This document shows, one piece after another, positions 51,235 to 60,971 of a stretch of 64,000 nt of DNA (its first letter is position 1; each line of letters starts with the position of its first letter). The stretch lies in NCBI RefSeq assembly GCF_029360665.1, contig NZ_JARDUB010000001.1, positions 62,001 through 126,000 of the forward strand, written 5' to 3'. The notes beneath the pieces were generated by a model that was given only the letters and a program-made list of their open reading frames with translations, was not told the DNA's origin and searched no databases. Position numbers and translations under genes: made by a program. Origin of the DNA: Eudoraea chungangensis (GTDB lineage Bacteria; Bacteroidota; Bacteroidia; Flavobacteriales; Flavobacteriaceae).

Positions 51235-53946
51235 ATGAAAAAGAAAACATTAGAATTAGAGGGTTTAAAAAAAATAAAAACAGATTTCACTTATCTGATA
51301 ACTACTTTTAAAGAGATGCTTCGTGGTCTTGGGGAGGCGGAATTAGCGGCTATGCTGCCCTTCGAAGCCAATCCTCCCCTTTCAAAGGATATTCCTGATG
51401 AAAAAATGGCTCAGGCCATCGGCATTTCTTTTGAATTACTTAATGCTGTAGAAGAGAATGCGGCCACGCAATTTCGCCGGAAAACTGAAACTCAATTTGG
51501 TTTAGAAACCACTCGCGGATCTTGGGGGGAAACTATAAAAATTTGGAAGGACTCCGGAATTTCTGAAAAGGAAATGAGCAACTTGCTGCCAACTATAAAT
51601 GTAATGCCGGTACTTACAGCACATCCAACAGAAGCAAAACGATTAACCGTTTTAGATATTCACAGGCAGCTATATATTTTGTTGGTTAAGAATGAGAATC
51701 CCTTATGGTCTAATTCAGAAAGGGAAGAAATTAAAGAAGAACTTAAAAGTTTGTTGGAACGATGGTGGCGAACGGGAGAGATTTACTTGGAAAAGCCAAG
51801 TTTAAAGGATGAGCGAAGTAATATAATGCACTACTTTGTAAATGTATTTCCTGAAGCCCTTCGTTTAACAGATCAACGCTTAATCGCGGCATGGAGGGAT
51901 GCCGGATTTTCAGAAAAGCAATTGGAGAATCCAGAACAATTTCCCATGTTACAATTTGGAAGTTGGGTAGGCGGCGACAGAGACGGGCATCCCTACGTGA
52001 CTCCGGAATTTACTGCATCCACGTTAAGACTACAAAGAGAAGCAGCGCTCAAAATTATTAGGCAAGAATTATTACAATTAGCAGAGCAGCTTAGTTTTTC
52101 GGCTTACCTTAACAACACCCCACAGGCATTCCTTTCAGATATAGAAGCCAGAGCAAAAATATTGGGAAAAGAAGGGCAACGGGCTTTAAACCGTAATCCT
52201 TCAGAACCTTTGAGACAGTACGCTAACCTATTGATAGTTCGATTAGACAACACCCTTGATGAACGTTACGGTCTTGACGAAAAAACATATTATTCCCGAC
52301 CTGATGATCTTATGCTTGATCTAAAGAAACTTCGGGATGTTTTATTACAATTAAAGGCCAACCAAATTGCAAAAATTTGTTTGTTTCCTATTGAGCGTTC
52401 CCTTAGTTGTTTTAGGTTTCATCTGGCTAAACTAGACATTCGTCAGAATTCCGAATACCACGAAAAAGCAATTAGTCAGATATTGAAAATCTCAGGGCAA
52501 GCGGATACAGACTATGCGAGCTGGAACGAAGAAAAAAGATTGGCTTTTATCAATAAGGAACTAAAAAGCAATCGTCCATTCCTGGTTACAGGCACCTCAT
52601 GTGGTCCTGAAGCAGACAATCTGCTTGGCTACTTCATGGAAGTAAAAAAATATACGGATTTATACGGTACAGAAGGTATCGGGACAATCATTGTGAGCAT
52701 GACACGAAGTTTAAGCGACCTTCTTTTGGTCTACTTATTTCTGCGCGAAGCGGGTCTAAAAGATACAGATATTCCAGTTGCTCCCTTGTTAGAAACCATA
52801 GATGATTTAGCTGCAGGACCAGCTATTTTAGAAGCTTTTTTAACCCATCCAATTTTAGCAAAACAACGAAATACAACAAAACCTTTTGTACAAGAGGTGA
52901 TGTTAGGTTATAGCGACAGTAACAAAGACGGAGGTATACTAACAAGTCGATGGAATATTTACAAGGCAGAAGAAAACCTCACTGAAGTTGGCAACCGTTT
53001 GGGTGTGAAGCTTTGCTTCTTTCATGGACGAGGGGGAACCATTAGCCGAGGAGGAGGAAAAAGTCATCGCTTCTTGGAAAGCATGCCTCCAGGATCTCTG
53101 AGCGGGAACATAAAAATGACCGTTCAAGGAGAAACTATAGCTAATCAATTTGCGAATCGATTAAACGCATGTTATAATTTAGAAATGTTGATTTCCGGTA
53201 CTGCTAGACAGACTATGATAAATAAAAAGGATAATGGAGATAGCAGGATATACGATATCATGGATCGGCTAGTTGCTTTAAGCCGGGAGAATTACAGAAA
53301 CTTACTAGACCATCCTAAATTCATAGAATTTTACAGCCAGGCTACTCCAATCGATGTTTTAGAACAGAGTAAAATAGGATCAAGACCAGCTCGTAGAACA
53401 GGCAAAAGATCCCTTAACGACCTGCGTTCTATTCCTTGGGTATTTAGTTGGAACCAAGCTAGGTTTAACCTAAGTGGATGGTTCGGAACAGGTGCGGCAT
53501 TTGCCGCTTTTAAAGAAAAATATCCAGAGGACTTTTCCTACCTGCAAAAAGTCGCAAAAGATTGGCCCTTCTTAAAATTTGCTTTAATACAAATTGAAAC
53601 CAACTTATTGAATGCTAATCCTAAAATCATGAGAAAATTTGCAGAATTAGTAGACGATTCTGATACAAAAGATAAACTCTTAAAATTGATTCTTACAGAC
53701 TTCACCTTAGCCCTTGAAACAATAGAAAGTCTGTTGGGTGCATCAAAAGAAGAGCGTAGATTTTCTAGAATGGAAAATAATAAACTGCGTCACGAAGCAT
53801 TAGATACACTCCATCATATTCAAATGCAAACGCTAGAGCAATGGCGACTAATTAAGGAGATTAGACCAAAGGAGGCCGATAAACTACTTTTAATGTTATT
53901 GTTGATAGTAAATGCTCTTTCAGGTGGTCTAAAGGGTACGGGGTAA
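51235..53946 (+). CDS. ppc: Phosphoenolpyruvate carboxylase
   Basis: A 903-residue enzyme forming oxaloacetate from PEP and bicarbonate. The two signature regions are VLTAHPTEAKR with the catalytic His (about residue 130) and FHGRGGTISRGGGKSH (about 600). Also visible are WVGGDRDGHPYVT (about 245) and LGYSDSNKDGG (about 560). The C-terminus ends GGLKGTG, close to the family's usual LRNTG. It refills the TCA cycle; in marine flavobacteria it is thought to serve anaplerotic CO2 fixation. The gene is alone with about 275 bp in front; I saw no clear promoter box. Confidence 0.95.
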   Translation: MKKKTLELEGLKKIKTDFTYLITTFKEMLRGLGEAELAAMLPFEANPPLSKDIPDEKMAQAIGISFELLNAVEENAATQFRRKTETQFGLETTRGSWGETIKIWKDSGISEKEMSNLLPTINVMPVLTAHPTEAKRLTVLDIHRQLYILLVKNENPLWSNSEREEIKEELKSLLERWWRTGEIYLEKPSLKDERSNIMHYFVNVFPEALRLTDQRLIAAWRDAGFSEKQLENPEQFPMLQFGSWVGGDRDGHPYVTPEFTASTLRLQREAALKIIRQELLQLAEQLSFSAYLNNTPQAFLSDIEARAKILGKEGQRALNRNPSEPLRQYANLLIVRLDNTLDERYGLDEKTYYSRPDDLMLDLKKLRDVLLQLKANQIAKICLFPIERSLSCFRFHLAKLDIRQNSEYHEKAISQILKISGQADTDYASWNEEKRLAFINKELKSNRPFLVTGTSCGPEADNLLGYFMEVKKYTDLYGTEGIGTIIVSMTRSLSDLLLVYLFLREAGLKDTDIPVAPLLETIDDLAAGPAILEAFLTHPILAKQRNTTKPFVQEVMLGYSDSNKDGGILTSRWNIYKAEENLTEVGNRLGVKLCFFHGRGGTISRGGGKSHRFLESMPPGSLSGNIKMTVQGETIANQFANRLNACYNLEMLISGTARQTMINKKDNGDSRIYDIMDRLVALSRENYRNLLDHPKFIEFYSQATPIDVLEQSKIGSRPARRTGKRSLNDLRSIPWVFSWNQARFNLSGWFGTGAAFAAFKEKYPEDFSYLQKVAKDWPFLKFALIQIETNLLNANPKIMRKFAELVDDSDTKDKLLKLILTDFTLALETIESLLGASKEERRFSRMENNKLRHEALDTLHHIQMQTLEQWRLIKEIRPKEADKLLLMLLLIVNALSGGLKGTG

Positions 53947-54098
53947 TAAGCCAACTATTTTCTTCGCCCTTCTGGCAACTTATAGTAAGTAGAACAGTCT
54001 TCATGCGGCCTTAAAGAATCACTTAGCTGAGAAATTTAAATAATAACAGGGCCAACCTCTATGTAAGTAGATGTATCTGTTTAGTTAAAAAGACTAGA

Positions 54099-54875
54099 TC
54101 ACTCTTTGATATATTCAACTGTGGACTGGTCCTTTTCTCTATATATATAATGGCTACCATCGGGTTTAAACACAATTTCCCCGTTCATTTCGGGATCATT
54201 GGTTACAAAGCCAAAGTGTTTCCCAGAGGTTTTATCGGAGCCCTTCGAAACTTCAATATCGGTAGTAAGGCCATCATCGTTAATCCTTAAAATATGCTTA
54301 CCCCCACTTTGTAAAAGAATTAATACCCCAATAGCTTCTATCTTCTCTACCTTGCCATCGGCGGTCTTAATTACCTTATAGTTAAAGGGATGTAGGCCAC
54401 TCCACTCCTCTGCGTTAATGTTGCTATCCGCATTTACAACAGTTGGTGCATCCCGAGGCGCAGGGGCATCAGGATCTGGTGGTGAGGTAGAATACTCTTC
54501 TACAACCAAAGCTTTTGAATTAAGCAAAACAAGTTTATTGTCTTTAAGTTCTTGAATCCGTAAATCTGCCACTTGCATGTTTCCATTGAAGTCCATGGTA
54601 ACCCGCAAATCGCGAGAGGCTTGAATATACTCCCAGCTAGCGTCCAACGTCATCTCCCCTTCTTTAATGGTTAAGGTTCCATCCTTAGAAATATCTAAGA
54701 CAGCATTTTTCTTGGTCGGCACCATTGCGCCACCTTCCGCATTGCCTACTTTAGCCTTATACCATGTTTTAGATAAGCCGTTCTCAATCTCCGCTGTATC
54801 CTGTGCAACTACTGCTGATAGACTAAACAATAAAAGGCAAATTAGATATGCTAACTTATAGCTAAACTTTTTCAT
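54099..54875 (-). CDS. Exported protein of unknown function with two beta-rich domains
   Basis: A 258-residue protein with signal peptide MKKFSYKLAYLICLLLFSL to AVVAQ. The mature part has two beta-rich stretches resembling lipocalin-like repeats: KNAVLDISKDGTLTIKEGEM with LRVTMDFNGNMQVADL, and KHILRINDDGLTTDIEVSKG with SHYIYREKDQSTVEY. A Pro/Asp-rich linker (SPPDPDAPAPRDAP) joins them. I do not recognise a named family; Bacteroidota have many 'lipocalin-like' exported proteins of this kind. It is the only minus-strand gene in the right half of the window and is transcribed alone. Confidence 0.8.
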   Translation of the reverse strand: MKKFSYKLAYLICLLLFSLSAVVAQDTAEIENGLSKTWYKAKVGNAEGGAMVPTKKNAVLDISKDGTLTIKEGEMTLDASWEYIQASRDLRVTMDFNGNMQVADLRIQELKDNKLVLLNSKALVVEEYSTSPPDPDAPAPRDAPTVVNADSNINAEEWSGLHPFNYKVIKTADGKVEKIEAIGVLILLQSGGKHILRINDDGLTTDIEVSKGSDKTSGKHFGFVTNDPEMNGEIVFKPDGSHYIYREKDQSTVEYIKE

Positions 54876-54968
54876 AATGTTCTATTTTACCTAAAAATAA
54901 AAAAAAGTCAATTATTTCCATAAATTTTTGCTCCAGAAAATCTTATTACTAAGGCTTCTAGAAAAACT

Positions 54969-55112
54969 ATGAATCCTGAGAAATACAGAAAAACCGACAA
55001 TATGGTAGAACATGGAAAAGGTCCTAATAGAAAAGACCTCGATCTTAAAGAATTCGATAGAAAGATCCCTGCAGAAAGTGTCTGGAACCAGCCTATTGCA
55101 CAGACACTATAG
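54969..55112 (+). pseudogene. Possible gene fragment of 47 codons
   Basis: In the 371-bp gap between 54875 and 55247 an ATG at 54969 opens a 47-codon reading frame with ordinary coding composition (NPEKYRKTDNMVEHGKG and ESVWNQPIAQTL). It looks like the C-terminal end of a larger protein rather than a gene, but I cannot name its parent. Nothing else is evident in the gap. Confidence 0.3.
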
Positions 55113-55246
55113 GTGTAAGACATCTTTTATTTAAAAGCACAGCTTCTTGAGCTTGCCCTTTTCTTATAGCTTTAGTACTTTAGAAGAATAAACACTCAAT
55201 TGTCTTTCTAACTTTAAAAGACCGTAGTACATTTTTTATTAATTGT

Positions 55247-56200
55247 ATGAGATTATCAAGAATTTGCGCCCTAATAGTTATTTCAATGGTTCTCCTTTAC
55301 GCTTGTAAACAAGAAAAGGAAAAACCCAGTTTAGCCAAAACCTCAGAGAGAGATTCGATAAGAATATTTGCGCAGTCCAGACCTGGAGGAGAAGCTTTTG
55401 ATTTTCATATGCCTGTAGACCCAGCTCTCGACAGTCTCGATATAGTAGATCATAATCAGGCAATTTTAGACGATAACGAACTAATACTGGGGTTGGTACT
55501 AGAAAGAACTCCAATTGCCGTTCCTATAAAAGTCTTGTCTGGTTTTGAAGTGGCTAACCTGAGAATAGCCTCAGAGAACTATATACTCACCTGGTGTCCT
55601 CTTGTTGGTTCAGCCCAAATTTTTAATGGTAGAATCAGAGGAGACACCTTGGGTTTTGATTTTGGAAGGGGCCTCATAGACAATAACTTATTGCTGGTAG
55701 ACAGACGAACCAAAACCGTTTGGAATCAGCTATCTAACGAAGCCATTCAGGGGGTGTTGAAAGGAGAAAAATTAACTCCTTACCCTACCATACAATCTAC
55801 TTGGAAATTTTGGAAAGACAAATACCCTAGTACTAAAGTGGCTTTAAGCACCGATACAAGTAATGCAGCATTTCCTGAATCTGTCTTAGAGAAACAATAT
55901 TACAACACTTGGATACCAGGTAATAAATACCCAAATAATTCGGAACACAAAATTACCAATCTAGGAATTGGAGCAGTAGTATCAGATGTGCCGGTGTTTA
56001 TTCCTTTAAAAGAGTTATTTAAGGAAACATCCCCCATGACTTACCATATAAAAAATCAGTCGTATTTTATCTATTTTAATGTGGAAGGTATAACGGCATG
56101 GATAGAAGATAAAAATGAAAAACTAGTTCCATCTACCTTAGTCTATAATTGGGCCTGGAATAGTTTTTATCCTAATTCACAAGGTATAAATCAACAATAG
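55247..56200 (+). CDS. DUF3179-family lipoprotein
   Basis: A 317-residue lipoprotein with lipobox LLYAC (Cys about 20). The core YILTWCPLVGSAQIFNGRI, then LGFDFGRGLIDNNLLLVDRRT, KTVWNQLSNEAIQGVLKGEKL and later the closing strand block match DUF3179 (there CPLCGSA-type; here CPLVGSA with the second Cys lost). The family is common and of unknown function; it may carry a metal or cofactor at the Cys. A membrane-attached, periplasm-facing location is expected. The gene is alone, 99 bp before the second DUF6090 gene. Confidence 0.87.
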   Translation: MRLSRICALIVISMVLLYACKQEKEKPSLAKTSERDSIRIFAQSRPGGEAFDFHMPVDPALDSLDIVDHNQAILDDNELILGLVLERTPIAVPIKVLSGFEVANLRIASENYILTWCPLVGSAQIFNGRIRGDTLGFDFGRGLIDNNLLLVDRRTKTVWNQLSNEAIQGVLKGEKLTPYPTIQSTWKFWKDKYPSTKVALSTDTSNAAFPESVLEKQYYNTWIPGNKYPNNSEHKITNLGIGAVVSDVPVFIPLKELFKETSPMTYHIKNQSYFIYFNVEGITAWIEDKNEKLVPSTLVYNWAWNSFYPNSQGINQQ

Positions 56201-56298
56201 TTCCTATTGGTTATTCAGGTTATGCGCCTAAATATTTAGTTTGTCAGTACTAAATTTATGATAGTCTTATCGATGTACGATAGCAATAAAACACTTCT

Positions 56299-57144
56299 AT
56301 GATTAAGTTTTTTAGACATATTAGACAGAACTCACTTTTTGAAGGTAAAACAGGCAAATATTTAAAATATGCCTTAGGAGAAATTTTCTTAGTGGTTATA
56401 GGTATTTTGATTGCCTTACAAGTCAATGATTGGAATGAAGTAAATAGGGAAAGAAAACTAATTAGATCTTATTCAGAATCTTTAATTGCTGATTTAGAAG
56501 CAGATATAAGACTCATTAAAGATGTCCAAGCACAAATGCGAGAGCTAAATAGTAGAATAGATAGTCTAGCGGTCTATGTTCGAAATAAATCTATAAATGA
56601 AATATCCAATTTAAGGGTATTAATGCTGATCATAGATGACAATATATACCCCTATTCATGGAATAAAGTCACTTTGGAGGAATTACGGTCAACCGGCGTC
56701 CTTCGTTATGAAGGCAATAAAGAATTAGCGAAATTGATTGTTTCTTATGTTAGTCTGCGGGAACATATGTCGGAAGACTATAAAATAGACCAGGGAATTG
56801 CAGAAATGAATTTCCCACTAGTCCATAAAGTATTGAATATGAATTACGCAAATTTTAAAGAGCTATCTCATGTAGGAATGAATAATATAACATATCATAC
56901 TTCCTCTCAAAAGGACAGCGAAGAATATATGAATCAACTGGCTCTCTTGAAAAAGGAAATATCCATAGCAGAAGAAAACAGTTTAGAGTTACTAACAAAA
57001 GATGTAAACTTGTTGCACGAAATGGTAAATGGATATCTAGACCTAGGAAGAAATATGGATATCCGAGCTAATGCAGAATTACCAAGTTTAATTGAAAAAG
57101 CCGAGGAGATTATAGTATTACTAAATTCCCCACAATTCAAGTAA
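56299..57144 (+). CDS. DUF6090-family membrane protein, second copy
   Basis: A 281-residue protein starting MIKFFRHIRQNSLFEGKTG with one membrane helix (about 27-43, GEIFLVVIGILIALQVNDW). The remaining 235 residues form helices of high charge. It shares its N-terminal block almost exactly with the gene at 35617 while the rest differs strongly, which fits a family that varies in its periplasmic part. The function is unknown. The neighbour upstream is DUF3179 and downstream a CPBP protease. Confidence 0.85.
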   Translation: MIKFFRHIRQNSLFEGKTGKYLKYALGEIFLVVIGILIALQVNDWNEVNRERKLIRSYSESLIADLEADIRLIKDVQAQMRELNSRIDSLAVYVRNKSINEISNLRVLMLIIDDNIYPYSWNKVTLEELRSTGVLRYEGNKELAKLIVSYVSLREHMSEDYKIDQGIAEMNFPLVHKVLNMNYANFKELSHVGMNNITYHTSSQKDSEEYMNQLALLKKEISIAEENSLELLTKDVNLLHEMVNGYLDLGRNMDIRANAELPSLIEKAEEIIVLLNSPQFK

Positions 57145-57270
57145 GGTAGAAAACATGGTACTATCTTATTAATTTTCTTGTAACAAATTGCCTATCAAAT
57201 ACTCTAATAGATTATAGTTGAACATTTTGCTTGCGCAGCCAAAAAATCTATTAATTTTTTCCAACAGAAA

Positions 57271-58107
57271 ATGACCATGCCTTCCACACCCAATGCCGAC
57301 AACAAAAAAGTTTATAAATATTTCCTCCTCACTTTTTGTATTTCATGGACGCTGTGGAGTCCTTTCTACTTTTCTGAAGAAGTTAACGAAATTTGGGTCT
57401 TACCAGGAGCGTGGGGACCTACTATAGCCGCCCTTCTTCTTACTTTTTTAGATAAAGGAAAGGAAGGTGTTCGAATCTTATTAAGAAAGATACTAATATG
57501 GAAACTTCCTATTAAATATTATCTGTTTGCCATTTTTGGAATCCTAGCAATAGGCGTACTTTCAATTTTGATTTATCGTTTGATTGGCGGTTATTTTCCA
57601 GATTTTGGCCTTATTTTGGAAGGAATGGGATTGCCGCAAGGGCAGTATCTGACAGCACTTTTATTATCCCCGCTGTTTTTTATTCTTAACACTCTATTAG
57701 GAGGACCCATAGCAGAAGAGTTGGGTTGGAGAGGGTATGCGCAGACCCACTTACAAAAAATACTGTCTCCAAATCTTTCTGGATTGAGCATAGGCCTTAT
57801 ATGGGCTATTTGGCATTTACCCCTAATCCTATTTTTACCAAAGGCTGTAGGTAACATCCCGGTTCTGGCATACATTCCGCTTATGACCACTATGGGAGTG
57901 CTTTTCTCATGGATGTATAACAGAACTAGAGGCAGTGTTTTATTGGCTATTTTAATGCATGGAGGTATGAATTTTACCCTTGGTTTTCTTGGAGCGGATA
58001 TATTTAAGGACCAAAATTTACTCCTTCTTTTTATAGCACTGATTATCCTTCTGGCTCTTGTTCTAGCCACAAAAAACAAAGCTAATTACGAGGAGGGCAA
58101 ACCTTAA
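57271..58107 (+). CDS. CPBP-family intramembrane metalloprotease
   Basis: A 278-residue inner-membrane protein with about eight hydrophobic helices. The CPBP (Rce1-like) motifs are present in order: AEELGWRGYAQ (the EExxxR glutamates and Arg), WAIWHLPL (first His, W-H) and LMHGGMNF (second His). Relatives cleave prenylated or membrane proteins, or handle bacteriocin immunity. No peptide substrate gene is seen nearby. An alternative start exists further in, but the chosen ATG gives the expected N-terminal helix. Confidence 0.9.
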   Translation: MTMPSTPNADNKKVYKYFLLTFCISWTLWSPFYFSEEVNEIWVLPGAWGPTIAALLLTFLDKGKEGVRILLRKILIWKLPIKYYLFAIFGILAIGVLSILIYRLIGGYFPDFGLILEGMGLPQGQYLTALLLSPLFFILNTLLGGPIAEELGWRGYAQTHLQKILSPNLSGLSIGLIWAIWHLPLILFLPKAVGNIPVLAYIPLMTTMGVLFSWMYNRTRGSVLLAILMHGGMNFTLGFLGADIFKDQNLLLLFIALIILLALVLATKNKANYEEGKP

Positions 58108-58210
58108 TAAATAGGATAAGCTATTTATTTATGAGCCCAGACAACCTTTAATAGAGATTTTGCGTCTATTCATAAACAAGAGAATTGTAAAAATCCAAAC
58201 CCAAAGTAAA

Positions 58211-58621
58211 ATGTTCGAAAACCCTGAAGTAAATATTAAGATCAGACTTGCCGCCTTGTGGACTTCCGTAATGTTTTGTTATATCTATTGTGACTATTTT
58301 GAGCTCTACGTCCCGGAAAAGGTAGAAGGATTAGTTAATGGGCAAAACATATTGAATAGTCCTGTAAAATTATTTACAGCCTCCCTGGTGCTTGCTATTC
58401 CTGCTATAATGATTTTTCTATCGACGCTTCTCAAACCAAAAATCAATCGGTTTTTAAACATCTTCTTTGGTGCACTCTTTACTTTAATGATGTTATTTAT
58501 TGCCATTAACTCTATAACACCTTGGTATGGCTTCTACGTCTTTTTCGCGATTTTGGAAAGCGCTATCACCTTTCTAATTATATGGTACGCCTGGAACTGG
58601 CCAAAAGAACAAAAGACGTAA
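58211..58621 (+). CDS. Small membrane protein (DUF6326-like)
   Basis: Start chosen at ATG 58211, giving 136 residues; a TTG reading from 58160 would add a basic tail without support. Four hydrophobic helices are visible, with IKIRLAALWTSVMFCYIYCDYF near the front split by a polar loop, then helices at about 55-75, 80-100 and 108-128. This matches a small family of membrane proteins in Bacteroidota for which I recall the name DUF6326. The function is unknown. It follows the CPBP gene by about 100 bp and may share its transcript. Confidence 0.75.
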   Translation: MFENPEVNIKIRLAALWTSVMFCYIYCDYFELYVPEKVEGLVNGQNILNSPVKLFTASLVLAIPAIMIFLSTLLKPKINRFLNIFFGALFTLMMLFIAINSITPWYGFYVFFAILESAITFLIIWYAWNWPKEQKT

Positions 58622-58739
58622 TACCACTGTGCGGAACACAAATACTTGTATTGCCATTATTGAAATAAGCCGGAATATATAGGTCTTTATGTAAGAAGAT
58701 TAAGCATGGTTGATTTATCTTTATAAGAAAAGTAACTTC

Positions 58740-59456
58740 ATGAATTTTCGTCTTCGGTTTCCTTTAGTCATATTCTTACTATCTTTCCTAACTATAGGTT
58801 TATTATCCGTTAATCGTTCTTATGCTCAGGAAAAAATGACACCTCAAACAACTAACAACACCGAAGAAATTGCCTTTTTACTTTTCGATAATTACGAAAC
58901 TCTAGATGTTTACGGGCCAGTAGAAATATTTGGTAGGCTAAAAGATCTATATTCGGTGAAATTCTATTCTTTGGAAGGCGGAATTATTAAAAATAGCCAT
59001 GGAGTCTCTGTCCTGACAGAAAAAATAAGCACCATAAAGTCTAAACCTGAAATATTTCTGATTCCAGGTGGATGGGGAACAAGAGAGGAGGTGAACCATC
59101 CCGAGCTAATAGAACAGATAAAAAAGATATCGGAACGCAGCGACTATGTCTTAACCGTTTGCACTGGAAGCGCTTTATTGGCAAAATCAGGACTTCTTGA
59201 TGGTAGGCAAGCTACTTCTAACAAAAGAGCTTTTAAATGGGTAGTAGGTACTGGTCCAAAAGTAAATTGGGATAAGAAGGCCAGATGGAAAGTAGATGGC
59301 AAATACTATACCTCTTCTGGAGTTAGTGCAGGTATGGATATGTCTTTAGGTTTTGTGGCCGATAGACACGGCCTTGCGTTTGCGAGAAAAGTAGCGACTG
59401 AGATTGAATATAATTGGATAGAAGAGAAAGATAATGATACGTTCAAGGCAGATTAA
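58740..59456 (+). CDS. Exported DJ-1/PfpI-family protein
   Basis: Start chosen at ATG 58740, which puts a signal peptide directly at the N-terminus (RLRFPLVIFLLSFLTI to SYAQ). The domain that follows is DJ-1/PfpI-like: IAFLLFDNYETLDVYGPVEIF, FLIPGGWGTREEV, then the nucleophile-elbow Cys in VLTVCTGSALLAKSGLLDG, and ATSNKRAFKWV. The close match to the isonitrile hydratase/AraC-amidase subgroup suggests an amide- or nitrile-type substrate. Periplasmic export is uncommon for this family. 238 residues. Confidence 0.88.
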   Translation: MNFRLRFPLVIFLLSFLTIGLLSVNRSYAQEKMTPQTTNNTEEIAFLLFDNYETLDVYGPVEIFGRLKDLYSVKFYSLEGGIIKNSHGVSVLTEKISTIKSKPEIFLIPGGWGTREEVNHPELIEQIKKISERSDYVLTVCTGSALLAKSGLLDGRQATSNKRAFKWVVGTGPKVNWDKKARWKVDGKYYTSSGVSAGMDMSLGFVADRHGLAFARKVATEIEYNWIEEKDNDTFKAD

Positions 59457-59563
59457 AGCAGTATAACTCTTCTTTTGTTGACAATTATTGGTCTTTAGAA
59501 TTGTGAAACCCTATAGCTAGCCCCTGTACTACTTTTACTATGCTTAGTACGCCAATATATTAT

Positions 59564-59571
59564 TATCTTTG
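59564..59571 (+). promoter_or_regulatory. Candidate -7 promoter box
   Basis: TATCTTTG matches TAnnTTTG, 25 bases upstream of the start of the next gene. No good TTTG element is found 17-23 bases further upstream, so confidence is low. Confidence 0.35.
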
Positions 59572-59596
59572 ATATCCCCCTGGAAATGAAGATCCT

Positions 59597-59884
59597 ATGA
59601 GTATAATTAAATCCTTAACGGACTATTTTAAGAAGAACCCAAACCTTAATAAAGAGGAAACCCCTGAGGGAATTTGCCCTAATTGCTGGGGAGAACAGGA
59701 GTACGGAGGTAAATTTTATGAAGCTGTCAGAAACTACCATAATGACATTAATAGTCATGACCCCCGTGATGGATGGGTAAAAGAATACGCCGACAAATAC
59801 CTATTAAATATTCAATTACAGCAAGAAAATGATGAATTGGTTTGTCAGACCTGCAAAGTGACCTACCGTCTGACCAAAGATTAA
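59597..59884 (+). CDS. Small zinc-ribbon-type cytoplasmic protein
   Basis: A 95-residue protein with two Cys pairs placed like a zinc ribbon: ICPNCWGEQEYGG at 26-38 and ELVCQTCKVTYRLTKD at the C-terminus. Between them is a helical stretch (KFYEAVRNYHNDIN). No signal peptide. It resembles short conserved Flavobacteriia proteins of unknown function. A candidate -7 box lies 25 bp upstream, so it may be expressed separately from the DJ-1 gene. Function unknown. Confidence 0.8.
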   Translation: MSIIKSLTDYFKKNPNLNKEETPEGICPNCWGEQEYGGKFYEAVRNYHNDINSHDPRDGWVKEYADKYLLNIQLQQENDELVCQTCKVTYRLTKD

Positions 59885-59948
59885 AAAGATGATTCTTTAC
59901 GATTCTATGTCACTTCTGTATTAATCAATGTAGTTAATATCCTTTCAT

Positions 59949-60338
59949 ATGAGCTATACCGAATTAATGTACCTGCATTTGGCAACGGTAGTTCCCTGCT
60001 TCCTCATCGGAACATTTTTGCTCCTTATTAAAAAAGGTTCTCAAATTCATAAAGTATTTGGTAGAATATATATGATTCTTATGCTTTTCACAGCGATTGT
60101 GACTCTTTTTATGCCTTCTGAGGTAGGACCCAGGCTTTTAGATCATTTTGGTTGGATTCACAGTTTTAGCTTTTTAACTATCTACACCGTTCCAACTGCC
60201 TATTGGGCTATTAAAAAAGGAAATATCAAAGCACATAAAAGAAAAATGATATTACTTTATTTCGGGGCGATTATTATTGCAGGGGGGTTCACTTTTTTCC
60301 CCGGCAGGTATTTACACCAACTATTTTTTGGGGTTTAA
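59949..60338 (+). CDS. DUF2306-type membrane protein
   Basis: A 129-residue protein with four hydrophobic helices: LATVVPCFLIGTFLLLI, then KVFGRIYMILMLFTAI, HSFSFLTIYTVPTAYW and MILLYFGAIIIAGGF. His residues at the ends of helices (LHLAT, IHKVFG, HFGWIHSF, AHKRKM) match the pattern of DUF2306, a family of possible haem-binding membrane proteins. The length fits. It is likely a separate gene. Function unknown. Confidence 0.82.
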   Translation: MSYTELMYLHLATVVPCFLIGTFLLLIKKGSQIHKVFGRIYMILMLFTAIVTLFMPSEVGPRLLDHFGWIHSFSFLTIYTVPTAYWAIKKGNIKAHKRKMILLYFGAIIIAGGFTFFPGRYLHQLFFGV

Positions 60339-60455
60339 GTATATTTGGTTTTTTCATGTCCCTCCTTTAGGTATACTCTCGGTTAAATATTAAAGACCCT
60401 TTCTAAATTACGTCAAAAGGGATTATCTTTAGTTAAGCCAAAACAAAACTGTCGT

Positions 60456-60929
60456 ATGAAACAAGTAGGTTTAAAATTCCTAATACTTTTTGTCTTTTTT
60501 TGGATACTATGTGGATGCCAATCTAAGGAAATAGATTCTAAGAAAATACTGAATTTTGGAAAGGCCTATACCGAAGCTTGGAACAGCATGGTACCACAGC
60601 AAATGGCTTCTTTCTATACAGAAACAGGCTCACTAACCATAAATAACGGAAAAGCTGCCATTGGTCGCGATCAACTGGCCCAAACAGCTGCCTCGTTTAT
60701 GAAAGCTTTCCCCGACATGCATCTGGTCATGGATAGTATTGTAAAACACCAAAAATCGTACCGTTACTATTGGACGTTTAGAGGTACCAATACTGGTCCG
60801 GGTGGGTCCGGAAATAAAGTAATTTTTAGCGGTTACGAAGAATGGATATTGAGTAATAATGGCCTTATTGAAAAATCGATAGGTACATTTGACGCAGAAG
60901 ATTACCAGCAACAGTTGGAAGGAAATTAA
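60456..60929 (+). CDS. SnoaL/NTF2-like lipoprotein
   Basis: A 157-residue lipoprotein with lipobox ILCGC (Cys about 20). The mature domain is NTF2-like: FGKAYTEAWNSMVPQQMASFY, then ASFMKAFPDMHLVMDSIV, YWTFRGTNTGPGGSGNKV and the strand with EEWILSNNGLIEKS. This matches the SnoaL polyketide-cyclase-like group, which in most genomes has unknown small-molecule substrates. The expected location is the periplasmic face of a membrane. The next gene starts 42 bp later. Confidence 0.85.
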   Translation: MKQVGLKFLILFVFFWILCGCQSKEIDSKKILNFGKAYTEAWNSMVPQQMASFYTETGSLTINNGKAAIGRDQLAQTAASFMKAFPDMHLVMDSIVKHQKSYRYYWTFRGTNTGPGGSGNKVIFSGYEEWILSNNGLIEKSIGTFDAEDYQQQLEGN

Positions 60930-60971
60930 CGCTTGAAAAGAGTGCAAGACCACATTATTTAAATTAAAGAA

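Noticed and set aside
54908-55123. 71-codon minus-strand frame between two genes
   Set aside because: Composition is that of a shadow of a coding-like plus-strand fragment, and there is no family resemblance.
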